A DNA stretch of 64,000 bases from Lumnitzera littorea (Eukaryota; Streptophyta; Magnoliopsida; Myrtales; Combretaceae). Below, in pieces: positions 35,138 to 47,938 of this stretch. Under the pieces are notes generated by a model that worked only from the letters and a program-made list of their open reading frames with translations, was not told the DNA's origin and did not search any database. Both the position numbers and the translations under genes were made by a program. Position 1 is the first letter of the stretch, and the number at the start of each line of letters is the position of its first letter. The stretch covers positions 9,989,997 to 10,053,996 of the forward strand of contig JAMXBB010000003.1 of NCBI GenBank assembly GCA_024138015.1. Reading direction: 5' to 3'.

Positions 35138-35142
35138 CAACA

Positions 35143-35240
35143 CAACCTCTCTTATCCCGTGAATGGAATTGTAAAGTGTTATGAAGAGTGAGAGAATGAA
35201 AAAGAGTCCCCTTACCTATAGGTCTTGTATGGTATTTATA
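35143..35240 (+). repeat. Middle part of LTR-like repeat X
   Basis: Matches 43156-43253 of Y, with TGAATGGAATTGTAAAG and AGAGAATG-AA-GAGTC, ending GGTATTTATA where the next insertion begins. Confidence 0.6.
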
Positions 35241-38200
35241 TGTTACATCTCAGCATAGCACGTAATGTAGCATCATATACGAATACCTGTTTATATTCAA
35301 TAAAAATTCTATTTATAACAAAAAAGTACTACAACAGAGTTTAGCTTTGCGTTATTTATACAAAAAATTACATCTATCAAACTTAATCAAACCTAAAACA
35401 TAGTACTTTTTTTTTTTTATTTCACATGTAAAAATCCTTTATAGAATTAAGATCAAAATACTACAAGACTTCTTTAAAAGCGGCTGACTCTGTCCTATAC
35501 GCTCTCAAAAGACTTTTCCCCTAATTGATGTTGCCTAATCAACTCTCTTCATAACTAAGGATACATAAGTATCTGATCAACTCTCTCTAAGCTAAGTAAG
35601 AGTAGATAAAACAAAGCATAAAACAAGTATAACATACATTCATAAAGATCAATACTATAGAACATTCAATTTCATAATCTGAGTTAGCAATACAAACTAT
35701 CTATACGCGAAATTCGAGTCATGCTCATACACATGACATGTATTGGTACCGATATCATACACTTTTCTATTTTCTCATTTGGTTAGTTGACATACACGAG
35801 CATTTGGATACAACGTCTAAAAACCTAAAGCACAATAAGCTGCTTAGGAGTAAGACCCCTCAACAAAAACCACCGACTGTAGTTTGAAAATCTAACACAT
35901 AGTCAGTCTAACTAAAACAACACATCATGGCCAGAATAAGTTGAGCAATGAAATTTTATATACTCAAAATCCAACTTAACAGTATTCAAGATTTTAGAAA
36001 CTTAACCCATAAATCCTTTTGTACCATGCCATGATTGTAGTAAACAATACAAAAACCCAATATTAGGCACAAATCTCGGGTTCTACATCATAAACAATTT
36101 GACTATTTTAACCTTAGCTTGGTTTTTCAACTTTATAATATATTTCTTCATATAGGGTTTAGTTAGGTGAATACCTTAAATGACCGTTCAATTTTTAAGT
36201 TTTCCAAATAGGAATACAAATTGACAAATCAATCATACATGAGGAAAAATTTCACTCAATCAACACACATTCAGTAAAATCATATATCCAATCAATCTAG
36301 CACATCGCTACAATTTACTACACAATTGACTCTAAGTCAAGTAAACATGGGTCTACTTATACAAAAATATAAATATCCACTTATCTAGGCTTAATAGTAT
36401 CATAAAATTTTAAACTTCACAATATGGTCCTTCCCCACCTATTACACTTATGAAAATACACACATGGACCCCAAATCAGCTACGGGTCGATATCAAACTC
36501 TTATAAGCTTTTACTATTACGTTTCCAAGCTTATTACAATCCTATCTTATTTATTTATTATCCGATTTTAACAAACTTTATATCACCATGATCATTATTT
36601 TAAGTATTATTAAGATATCTTAAGAATCAATATTATCAAAAGTCTAAAAATATATTTTCATATTACCGATTCAGTCGTACGTTATTATAACTTCATAATT
36701 GACTCGAATAGACTTTAATTCTAAACTAAAGTCCTAAAAACTATACTTTTTTAACCATGCTCAATATCAATTACATGTCATAGTTACCGATCTTACATTA
36801 TCCAGCAACCACTTTAGTAGTATTATTTACTATTTCACATATTAGAGTAATATATAAGTTTATAAAAAAGAAAATACATAATAAATGGTATACATGCTTG
36901 ATTAATTATACAAAAAATACTATGAACTCACAAAAATATATACCTTAGATATTGAACATCATTTATATTAAACTAGTTTATCGCCTATATTTATAAAAAT
37001 AGCGTTTTAGCTTAAATTGGTTAAAATTAAAAAAAAAAAGTAAATTTAAACATGATAAAAGATCAAGTGTTCCAAATATTATTATAAACTTCTAGAAATC
37101 AAAATACATAGGACTCATATATTGATTTTGTCAAAAATTAATTAATCCAACAAAACAGCAAAATTGGCAATTTTATCCAAAATAATTATAATAAATAGTA
37201 AATTTGCTTATTTTCAAAAATTCTTGTTACTGCAATTAAATACATATATTAAGTATATTATGTACAAAAATTCAACTTAAAAGGATATTATTTAGTATTT
37301 TTAAAATTTAATCTAATTTTCATCCAAATAAAGCAAATCCTTAAGCATCCTATATTTTCACTAATTATTTAATTAAAATAAAATTATTACATTAATCTAC
37401 ACATAAAATAACCCCATAAAATCAAGTTTCATAATTAACTAACATCATTTAGTATTTTTAAAATATTAGGAAATATTCGACCGAAATTTTGGTTCATTTG
37501 AAACGATTTCCTCCAACCACCACCAAACCGCATAACCTTGTCAGAACAAGCAGGCACTCTACCCTCTCTTTAACCTTAAAGCCTCTCTAAGTCAGGTTTC
37601 TTTTATCCTAGTGAACCACTCTAGATTAGATTGTGCCCTGTTTTTCTTTTTTTCTTTTTCTAAATTTTCTTAAGGTATTTTCTTATGTTTTCATATTTTC
37701 AAAATGTTGCTTTTAATGCTTTTAGGTCCTATTTATAATTTACATGTTGATTAGATTCATTAAAAATTGGACATGTAGCATACACATATTATTTTTCTAA
37801 TTTTTTTAAGCTTGAGATGTCAATTTCTTATTAATATGATGATGACATACATTTTCCATTATTTCTTATGCTACTACATCATTGATGACTCATCCATTCA
37901 CTTTTTAGTTAATTTTCCATGATTTATATTAATTTTCCTTATTTTTTATAATTTATTATTATATATATATCTAATACATATAATGCATATTCTATATTAA
38001 TATATGTATATTATATATAATTCAACTTCATTTATTATTTTTGAAAGTTAAATAGCTTATCTATAATATCTCACTATATCTTAAAACTTGAATTTTACAT
38101 TTTCGATAATTGTCGACTTTATCAATAAATTGACGTTTTCCTTAAATTAATCATTTTATATAACTTATTTTAAGAAATCGACTCTACTAAAATACTCTAT

Positions 38201-38320
38201 CTAATTTTTCTAGCCTTATTGTGAAGTTTATACTAAAATGAATAACATAACCCGACATCCTAAATTTAAGAGCTCGAATCTTAAGATTATTATATGAGCT
38301 CAAAATCTTGAGGAATTATA
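35241..38320. mobile_element. 3.1-kb insertion with 5-bp target duplication, probable solo LTR
   Basis: Starts TGTTACATCTCAGC after TTATA (35236-35240) and ends before a second TTATA (38321-38325). Continuous homologue Y (43053-43359) lacks it, so this is an insertion. It is AT-rich and non-coding. TGTTACA at one end and a 5-bp duplication suggest a large LTR, but the other end (GAGGAATTATA) does not show a clean CA. Its right part (37543-38320) is also present at 61816-62595, so it is older than the duplication. Confidence 0.6.
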
Positions 38321-38432
38321 TTATAGCAAGCGAGTCGATACTTGTACTCAAATGGACCATAAAAGTTAGGCTTTTGCCACAATGGTACTAATTTAGGCCT
38401 TTCACTTATTTTACTAAAAAATACTATCTACA
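38321..38432 (+). repeat. Last part of LTR-like repeat X
   Basis: Matches 43249-43359 of Y: GAGTCGATAC, TAA-AGTTA-GCTT, TTACTAAAAAATACTATC and the end TCTACA. Confidence 0.6.
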
Positions 38433-41400
38433 TTTGCCCACTACTCTCTTTGATGATAAAGTTGACGAAGAGAGCATTTAGGGAGGTTGATTTTATAAGA
38501 TCTTTGGAAAATCTTGTAATCCAAGGCCTAAAAAGGCTAGAATGCTTAAAGGATCAAAGACTTGAAGAGGTGGAAGGTGGGAGTGCTTGGAGCACTTATA
38601 AATATTGGTGTACCTTAAAAAGCGAAAGTTTAAACAGGTTGGAGCGCTTGAAGAGGTTGGAGCACCCAAAAAGACGAGAGCCTAAAGGGGCCAAAATGCC
38701 TCGAGTGGTGAAGGCTTGAAGAAGTTGATGTATCTGAAATGGTTGGGGAAGCATACAGGTCATCTAAGCTAAGTATGATCTATGCTAAGTAGAGTTGTAA
38801 AATAAGCTAGCTGATCTCTATTCCATTTAAGTATAGGACTTTAGCTTATCTATTCGTTGTCCGTACAAAGTGTTGGATTAAAGTATTTAACCCTATTGTC
38901 ATTTAGTGGCTTAAGATTTTTGAATAGCTCATCATCTATAATTTAGACTTATGCATTATATCTCATCGGCTGAGCTCATTTTTGGACTGAGAGACTTGTA
39001 AGTATCCCCTTCTCGTAGTCCATTAAATATAGGACCTAGGAATTAGCTCTCTATGATTTGCTCATCGCTTATAGTGTGTAAGGCTTAAAGCTATTGAAAA
39101 ATAGCCCATTAGCAAATTATACCTTGCATGGCCTTAAAATAGAAGGCATTTGTATAGCCCCATTTATTTTAAATTCTCATATTCGTCTTCAAAGGAGTAG
39201 AGATTAGCCTACTAAGAATTGAATCAATCATTACAAGTATCATATAGTCAACACTTCTCATTATTAGGCTTGTTAAAGTTTTGATTATGGAGCAACATGT
39301 AGGTAGACAGTACACTATCCATGAATCAACTGTGACTATTGACAACAAATCAACAAAAAGCATAACACGAAACATGCAACTTAAAGAATAAATAACAGAA
39401 AAATTATAAATAACAGTAGTGAGATTTCACTCACTTTTCATAAGTGCAGATCGGCGCGTAATTGGATGTCCAAAGTTTAGTAGCATCAATGGTCATGCAG
39501 CATGGTGCCCAACAATCCACGTGTCCCCAACACACTCTGTAAGGAATTTTGGCTAATTAGCTGAACTTTGCGTAGCACTTGACTCTGGCAAGCTTTTATT
39601 GAATCGGTCAAAAGAAAATTCCGATAACTGTGGTGGATGTTGGCTTAATACGGACCACTATAATCACGATGCTCCTATCTATTTGATGAAAATTAACTTT
39701 GGAGCATGCATCCTTAAGAGACTAGAGTTAACCAGTATTTTCTTCCATTTTTCCGCATTATAAAGGACTTTTCGAGATAAGTTGTTCGGCACAAGTCATT
39801 GTGTAGTGACGAGCTCAGCACACTCAAAGTAAACTCGGCAAGGGTGAGAAGTAGAGCTCAAGTTTTTATTTGCTATTGTGGAGATCAACTCGGACAGCTC
39901 AAACTTTAGTCCATCAGAGGTGTTCGGGAAACTTTGGTTTTGATTTGTCGCGCAACTTTCTCATTAGCTAAGATCGGAGAAGTGCTCCGATCTGTCCATC
40001 TCGCGAAGAAACGCTCGAATTTTAGTTCATACAGTTGTTCGGTATTGATGCCTCCAAAGTTCAGGCGACTGGCTGCAGGAAGATGCCTCGGCATTGATAG
40101 GAAAACTGTTATTTAAATGCCGGGGAAACCTGACGACCAACTCATTCATGCTCGGATCTGATCAATGGATAGCTCAACATTATAGATCGGAAAGGACAAA
40201 CAAGCTCAACACTAGGAACTTTCGATGATGGGGTATTGAGCTCGTAGAAGCTATGCTGCGAGCAATTCAAACATTATTCCAAAAGATCCTCTTGAGAACG
40301 ACAAAGGAGTACTCCTCATTTTATATGGGACTCCTTGCGTATCTTCATGGGGGATGGAATAATAACTAGATAACTCTACAGCATGATTGTCTCTCGTGGA
40401 CTTGAGCAGAAAGTTGACCATCACGTGAATTTCTCTTTCTTATATCATCGGGTTGATAGTTATAGTGCATGGGCTGCACATGTACTAAATTTAACACCAT
40501 GTTTCCGTGTGCGTGCCACCTCAAGTCATGGCCGTTGTTGCGCTACAGAAAGTTGACCATCACATGTGCTAAGGCTCAGCATTTTGAGTTACTAAAGCTC
40601 GATTCTTTTCTTAAGGTTGGCTTAGGAGTGTTCGGCTTGTAGTAGCTCCGCATGGAGCTAATCACTAAGCAATTCTGGTAATTACTCATAATTTGGGGCT
40701 TCGTCTGTTGTAGAAAGAACTCAGATTCCGTAGCCCGCACGTGCAGGCACTCCACACAACCAGCTACAGTTCCTAAAGAACTTCAAACAAAGAGTTTCTC
40801 GACAAATAGACGGACAGTTACTCGGCTGGAGCTTAACTCCGTTATTAGGCTGGTTGGACATTTACTGCCGCAGCATCGTAGATCTGCCTGCCAAGAATTG
40901 AGAATAGTTCAGCTCGGATTCCTTAGAGCTGCTCGGAAAATGCTCAGCTGATCGGATAGGAAGCTACTGCTCTGTTGCTGTAGCTTAGCAATTTAGATGG
41001 TCTCCCACTCGGCATGTGTGCTAGGACGGCAAGTGAATTGTTCGGACTTGTGTTCAAGTGAAGAAGCTCAACTTACGACGAACAACTCGGCAGCTACGAT
41101 CGAGGGGAGTCTGTTACACCATGCAACTGCACTGCAAAGATTTTATTTGGTTAGAGTGCAGTCCTCTTAAGAGCTACTTGAAGAAAATTAAGTAATTCAG
41201 TGAATGAGATGTTCCCCTAATACAATGCTGACTAATAATCGGGAATGTGATGTATAACTCGGCATGGTGAACTGCGTCCATTTTAGCTTGGCGTTTTAGA
41301 GCTCTACTGTTGTGCTGTTCGGGATAGCGGGAGTAGTGAAGAGCTCGGATCTGTAATGTATAGCGCCACCTAGGCTTTCAAGTCCACTAGGTGTTGTATA

Positions 41401-43052
41401 CTTGGCGAGTATATAATTATAGAGGCCTATTGGTGTCCGTTCTTGCCGAAGTTAGTGCTTGGCATGAAGATGGGTAGTTACTCGGCACGAATTGAGGTCA
41501 GGCACGAATTGAAGCTCAACCTAGTTAAGAAGCAGCTTGGATAAATTGCTTTCAGCACTCGGCCATGGAAGCACTCGTTTTGATACTCGGCAAATATTGT
41601 TTGACAGTAAGTTTGTAGCAGCTTCTTGGCAACTCGGCATGGAGCTTAACGACTTGTTGACTATGACAAACTGGACAAAAGCTAGTGGCTCAGCATAAAT
41701 TGTTGCCCGATGTGAGACGGAGCTCGGCACCTGAAACGAGTCTCTAGGTTGGCATGGTACAATAATGGTTGGGTATTACTTTGCATGTGGAAGCTTGGGT
41801 AAGCTACTTTTAGCCCGGCACATGAAACCGGTCTCTAGGTTGGCATGGTATAATAATGCTTGGGTCTTACTTTGCATGTGGAAGCTTGAGTAAGTTACTT
41901 TTAGCTTGGCAAGGAAGTAAATCGGCATCTCAGATAAGTTACGACTCGGCACGGAACTTCGCTGCTCGGCATGAGACTAGTGGACTTAGTTCATCCATCG
42001 TCCCAAAGCTTCAACGTGTGGCTAAATTGCAAGTCCACTAAGAAAGCTCAAGTTCTTGCACCGTTGTTAGGTCATATAACATTGATTCCGTATGGAAGAC
42101 CTCACTGGATGCCTGAGTCTATATGTGTGACAAGTGTTCAAATATAGGTGAAACCACAACTTTATCTCGATTCAAGTTTTTTAACTAGTCCATTGTCCTT
42201 TCCTCATAATTTCATGAAATATCATAATCATGATGCTCTAAAAAACAGAAAAATAAAGAAGACCTCTTCAAAAATTCGAATATACTTTACCAATAGAAAT
42301 TCCATGCCGCTGCTGTAGCGATATTGGATCTCGTCGATCATAAGGTATTGCTTTGAAAATCAAATCATTTTTGTTATGGTCATTTCTGCAGATTGGTGCG
42401 TAAATAGGAGAAATACCATGGCATAAAGGGAAATAGCCCGAACTTGCTCAGAACAAGGAAGCTCGGCAAGGAACTGCTATGAGTACAGTAACTTGGCAAG
42501 GATCTGCTCGTAAGCATATTAGAGGCACTTGGTTGAGTATTGCTTCACCGGAGTCATAGTTCGGCCATAGACTTTTCCTTTCTTACGGCAATGGGAGCCA
42601 TATCGCGTTGAACACTTGGAGACAAGAACTCAAAAACTTGGCCAGTATCACCTTCATGCTCAACCCGTACGGTTGAAGAAAAATAAACAGTACATGAAGT
42701 TACAGTTACTCACCTGACATTGATGGTTAGGAACTACAGGAAGACGAAGTTACGATTACTTAAGCATCCAAACTCACATGAGGGAGGTGATTACAAATCA
42801 GATGGTTGATGAAATTGCAGTGGCTAAGCTCTTGACAGAGGAAACCAACGTATTCTTTTTCAGTCTTCAAATTGCATATGTAAACTAATGACTCCAATTA
42901 ACGTCTAAGATCATAGGAATATGACAGGGCGAAACACAGATGTGGAAGAAACCATCCAAGGGATGAAAATCTCACTGACTGATTTCATAATAACATTGGG
43001 AATTGTGGCAATAGATTACACATTCCTACAAAAAGCGCTAATTATTGAACGA
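38433..43052 (+). mobile_element. Non-coding, CTCGGCA-rich interior of a probable large LTR derivative
   Basis: The sequence between repeats X and Y has no Gag or Pol similarity in any frame. At 38450-38719 a frame encodes Leu-Lys-Arg-Leu repeats (see separate entry). From about 39780 to 42500 the word TCGGCA (mostly CTCGGCA) occurs at least a dozen times, with variants CTCAGCA and CTTGGCA, and a duplicated passage lies at 41735-41800 and 41828-41893. The GC content is higher than in the surroundings. The left part (38433-39727) is repeated at 62700-64000. A non-autonomous element of the large-retrotransposon-derivative type is the best guess; a satellite-like origin is possible. Confidence 0.4.
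38450..38719 (+). other. Degenerate minisatellite encoding LKRL-type repeats
   Basis: A frame of 89 codons begins MMIKLTKRAFREVDFIRSLE and contains RLERLKRLEHPKRR-like repeats from about 38620 on, built from GAGGTTGGAGCGCTTGAA-like units. The copy at 62710-63015 has 101 codons with additional LKRL units. Because the repeat number varies between the copies and no domain is recognised, I regard it as a coding-like minisatellite and not a demonstrated gene. Confidence 0.4.
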
Positions 43053-43359
43053 TGATTTTCCTTTCGATACATGAATACCTACAAAACAAGAAAATAGGCA
43101 CAAGAGGTGCCAAAGGGTTCTTCGACTCTGGCATAACCACTCTAATGCCTAAGTCAATCTCTCTTATCTTGTGAATGGAATTGTAAAGTATTATAAAGTA
43201 TGAGAGAATGGAAGAGAGTCTTCTTATGTAGGAGTCTTTTAAGGTATTTATAGCGAAAGAGTCGATACCTATACGCGGATAGATTGTAAGAGTTAAGCTT
43301 AAGCCACGACATTACTAATTTGGCCTTCGTCCTATTTTGCTAAAAAAATGCTATCAACA
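43053..43359 (+). repeat. LTR-like repeat Y, uninterrupted partner of X
   Basis: TGATTTTCC...TATCAACA, 307 bp, collinear with the three pieces of X. The sequence directly to its right (GGCAGTTACATAAAGCACTTAGAG at 43362-43385) matches 21206-21229 just left of X, which supports X and Y being the two ends of one inserted element. Confidence 0.5.
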
Positions 43360-43360
43360 A

Positions 43361-45527
43361 CGGCAGTTACATAAAGCACTTAGAGCTTAAATAATATTGA
43401 TAAAAAAAGTTTAATTAACAAACATACCTATTACTTCTTAATAATAGGCAAGAAACTTTAAATTTTATAGACAATGATTATGAGTACTCAATGCACTCCA
43501 TCGGAGGGTAAAATAATAAATTCTTTAACTTTTTATTAGATTATCATATTAATTGACTAACTATGTTCTATTTATTAAAAATTTACCAACACAAATATAT
43601 CGCAATTAAGTGTTTTAATGGAAAAGCAAAAGTAGAACGAAAGGAGCAAATTATATAAATATTTTACAATGTTTTATAATGACATTGCAAGATTGTTTTG
43701 TTAGCAACTAAAAAACAATTCGGTTCTACTACGTAGTTAGGTAGGTCTTTAGTGCATAATGAAGCTTATAGGGTTCCAAAATTTTCAAAGCATGCTCCCA
43801 CATTGATAGAGTACAAGTTATAATATCTTTATACTTTATACTTACCAAAAATCCGTACTCTAAGATATACAGTATATAGGTTTCAAATTACCTTATACCT
43901 ACCTATAAAGATTCTTATTTAATAACATTTGAATACAATAGTTTTAGCTTACTATATTCTCCAGGTCAAATCCATTGCATAGAGTAAAAACCTTAAAGCA
44001 AATTACATCCTTTGTTCCTTTTTTACCTCTCATTTTACTTACAGCCTCTTAATAATTATGATTTTTGAAAAGAGTATTTACTATTTTTGGAGCAAAATTC
44101 ACAACACCAAAAGCAATACCTGTAGAACTATAAGCCATATAAAAGGAAGAAGTTATGGCTAATAGAAGCTTGTAATATAAATCAATAGTGTTATCCAACA
44201 AGTTTAATATGACTGTATTTGAGAGTGAAATCTGTTCATGATGAGATGCACATATGAATGTAATAGGTGAAGATAGATTTAAATTGAAAAAAGGGCGGCT
44301 GATTCTAGATGTGGCTTCTCTTTGAACTATGGGTTTCTAACCCATGGGCCTTGGGCATACGTGGATCTTGAATGGACATAATGTGAGCATTTGATCCATT
44401 AGCTTTGCCTTCAGAATGCCATAGGCTTGTACTTTGCTCTAAGGTTTCAAGAAGCCATAATCAACAACATCAATTAATAATTCCCAACATCAAGATTAGT
44501 AAGCTAATTTTGTTTGCCTTGTTAAGATTACCACTGACTTTGAGAGATCCCACTTGTGTGAAAGGCCCTTTCAAGTTTCAGCATCGTCCTAATTGTCTCA
44601 TTACACTCCTTCTATGTCGGACACTATTGCTTTATTAGTTCATTGGATCCATCCTTTCACATTCAATAGGTAGTTACTGAAGTATCCAAACTCAAGTGAA
44701 CATTTTAGAGCAAACTGGCAATTCTCCATGAAGTTATCATATTCATCTTTTCTTCTTTCTTTTTTTTTTTTTTTCGATATCATATTCGTCTTATTAATAA
44801 GAATTGTAGCTGTAATTTTACAGGTGACAGCTCACAAGTAGAGTTAAATTTGGACTCTTCTGACTTCTAGTCAAACTTTGCAAACTACTTGCCAACATCT
44901 TTATCAAGTTGATGTTAATAACAGCACAATTTCATATGGCTACGTTGATGGGAAGGTATGGTTGCATGCATGCGTGTGTGCTCGCGTGCATTGCATCTAC
45001 AGGGATATGATAAGCCAAACATGGTAAAATTTTTCTATTCTTCTGTGTGTTGTATGGCCTTAAATAGGTGTCTAATCAGTGCAATATGGAGTTCACCGAT
45101 TTCTTCTTGGCTTAATTTTCTTTCAATCCGAAAATGATCGATCTTTGATCATTAAATGGAAAGATAGTTATTTCTTGCTGGCTTTGGTGCATGTCGATGA
45201 TGTTTTTTTATTTTGGATACTAATAAAGTTACAATTTGCTGATATATAAAATCTGCACTTGGTGGTGCTTTCACGATCAAAGATCTTGGCATTGCTAGGG
45301 AAACTCATGCTCAACATCTGGAATGATGCAGATCCTATTGGCTCCAAATTAATGTGGTTCCAACAATTAGAGAAAAAAATTACACCATCATGAATTATTT
45401 GAGATATCAATGGATCTGCAATTGTATCTGAGTTATATTCTCATTAATCAGCTACGAAACCATGGAGCATAAACCAATTTGCTTTCATGGCTTTTAAAAT
45501 GGAAGAAAACATCAATCAGGCCTAAGT
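43361..45527. repeat. PP2-B upstream block, further copy, and unassigned DNA
   Basis: 43430-44060 resembles 4250-4900 and 47941-48550. 44090-44760 resembles 48565-49200, the part missing in copy A. This marks it as the upstream block of another, absent PP2-B gene. 44760-45527 has no match I can see and no gene. The 80-codon frame at 45168-45410 is not recognised. Confidence 0.6.
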
Positions 45528-47938
45528 TCAATGCCTCCAACAAAGATCTCTCTTAACAGTGTAATCATCAACCTCCCTGAAACTGCACACTAGAGTTCCA
45601 CCATCACCATTGTTTTTGTAGGATTCTCCCAACTTCATCTCCATCCAACCATCGCCTCGCTCCCTATAAGGTCGCCGTGTGCGCCGTGGTGGGACAAGGT
45701 AAATCAGTTGCCCTTCATTTTCCTCGTTTCCCTCGAGGAAAACTCGCAATGTTACTTGTCTCTGCCGGAACCCACCCAGAGAATCCGCAAATCTAAAAAC
45801 CAAATAGGCTGCATAATTTGATTGTGGAGACAGCATTCTAGTTTCAATTCTGCCAATTATATCCAACCACCATACATACAAGAGCTCCGCCACTTCAGGA
45901 AATATGCAGTTTGCAACGCATTAGGAAACTGAGAGCTTAGTGCGTATGGCAGAATTATATTTTCTCTTGAGTGCACAGTTTGATCAATTGACCATGTAAT
46001 AAGTGAAGAAAAATTGAATTGGTAGTACTAGCCACATATATGTTCACATGATGTGTAACTACTAATCAATACTTAAACATGTAACAACATTCTTATTAAA
46101 TTTTTAGGTAACTATTCACTATTGTCTCCATGTGTTTGAATCATATTAATAATTATATACCATGTATACTTATACATAAGGTATGCTATCCAATAAGTAG
46201 GTCGAGTTGGTTTGTACTTAAAGGTGATTTGCATCGAGTCAAGGCACATTGCAGAATTTGTACATATTTCTTGTTTGGATTTTTGAGCTTGACTACATTT
46301 CAAAATGATACCTTATAAGCTTAAACCCAATTTAGATTTATCATCTTGTTTGGATCTTCTTTTTAGTTATAATTTCATTAGGGGTCAAGGATATTGAAAG
46401 TCTTCTATATTTGTATCGAAATTAATCAAGTCTCGCATGTTCTGGTTGCAACATTTTAAGTCCTCTAAAATCGTCTCAAATTAAACCATGCTATTTAAAT
46501 TTTAAGTCCCGTGTGTTTTGATTTAGACATTTAAGTGTCCTTATATTTCTGGCAAAAAAAAAAAAAAAGAAAAGAAGTCTCCTTATTTTACATCAAACTT
46601 CAATCATTTAATTCCTCTATATTTATGTTATCTCCAAATGAAAATTCTCTATGTATAATAACACATCATAGAAAATACAGCAAAAGAGATTTAGTTGGTT
46701 CAAGAAAAAAAAAATTGAAGAAACTGAATTGACATCCTTAAAACATAAAGGGACTAGTATGTAATTTTGACATAGATTTAGTAGGTTAAATAACTCCATT
46801 AAAAAATGAAACACTTGATTAACTTTTTATACGAGCATGAAAAAAATTTTATATTAAAGTCTTAAAACGATCTCAATCAAATTAAACTTAAACTCAACTC
46901 AAACTCAAACTCATTATTTAAGGTTTGAATCAAGCAGAATAATCTGTTTAAATAGTCTTAGTTTGGATTTACCTAGATTGCAATCGATTTGAAATCGAGT
47001 AAATCAACTTAGACCTTGAATGTTTTATGAGCAAATCTGTTTTGATTAGATATATTTCAGACCAGAAAATTTTTTTTTTCTTCAACTATGTTACAACAAG
47101 CAAAAGGAAGGGATTTAAACCCTAATCAATACTAATAAAAGATTAGCATTCGGGCCAAGGACTTTTTAACCTGATTTAAGTATTGTTTTATGGATTACAT
47201 AGAAGGATATTCTTTTAACCGAACAGTAAAAGAATAGGTCAGAGATTTGTCCATGCGCCTCGGTTTTTCCTTTATGCTAAGCTTTAGGAGGCATAGTTTT
47301 CTAGACAGCAGAGGGGAAAATACAGAAGAAATTACTAAAAAATTATAATGATTTGATTGTTCCTTGGGTTCTAGCTTTGGGAGGCAGGATTTCTTTATTT
47401 CGTGGGATGTCTATTTCGTGAATGAATCATAACAACAATTCTTTTGAAATCAAATGCAGAGGAATGACTATTTCTTTCCCATAAAGAATTAACCATTTAT
47501 GACACTAGTAATTTAAGGGGAAGTACCCAAAAAAAAAAAAAAAAACGGATTTATGAAGAGATTTAAAAATATCTAAAATTCACCTGAATTCCGGTGCAGC
47601 GATCCATCTCCAATAAGTTGGGTTATTTGCCCATGCGATATACAATGCTCTAGCACCTATCATCCATAGTTTCTTTCCACTGTGTCTCTCCAAGGAAAGG
47701 CTCTGTACCCAAACAATTGCAAAAATAACATCATCTCACATTGAAAGCTTGGATTAAAAACTCAAAATATCATTTTTAAGCACAAAATGCTTCTAATTCT
47801 ATTACATTTAGAAAATAATATAGATATACAAACTGAAAAAACCAAAAAAAAAAAAAAACAAGAAGGAAAAACCATCAAAATCTCGGGTATATGTATGGAG
47901 AATGTAAAAATAAAAAGAGTGTTTACTTTAGATCTTAC
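45528..47938 (-). pseudogene. F-box/PP2-B pseudogene 3 (exon 1 deleted)
   Basis: Exon 3 (45903-45528) and exon 2 (47702-47584, 119 bp) align with the intact gene: SLSLERHSGKKLWMIGARAL, NPTYWRWIAAPEFR, then LLYVWWLDIIGRIETRMLSP, NYAAYLVFRFADSLGG and GDGWMEMKLGESYKN. There are three lesions. Exon 1 is gone: only its last ATG and the GTAAG donor remain at about 47933-47938 before the sequence jumps to the upstream block. The acceptor of exon 3 is AT instead of AG (45905-45904). Near the end a 2-base loss shifts the frame, so that GLIVGGIELRP becomes DLCWRH and a stop. Protein conservation in exons 2 and 3 suggests decay is fairly recent. The F-box is missing, so the copy cannot act as an SCF adaptor. 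Confidence 0.92.

Noticed and set aside
41521..42041. Short frames in the CTCGGCA-rich region as genes
   Set aside because: They arise from the repeated words in both strands and have no family similarity.
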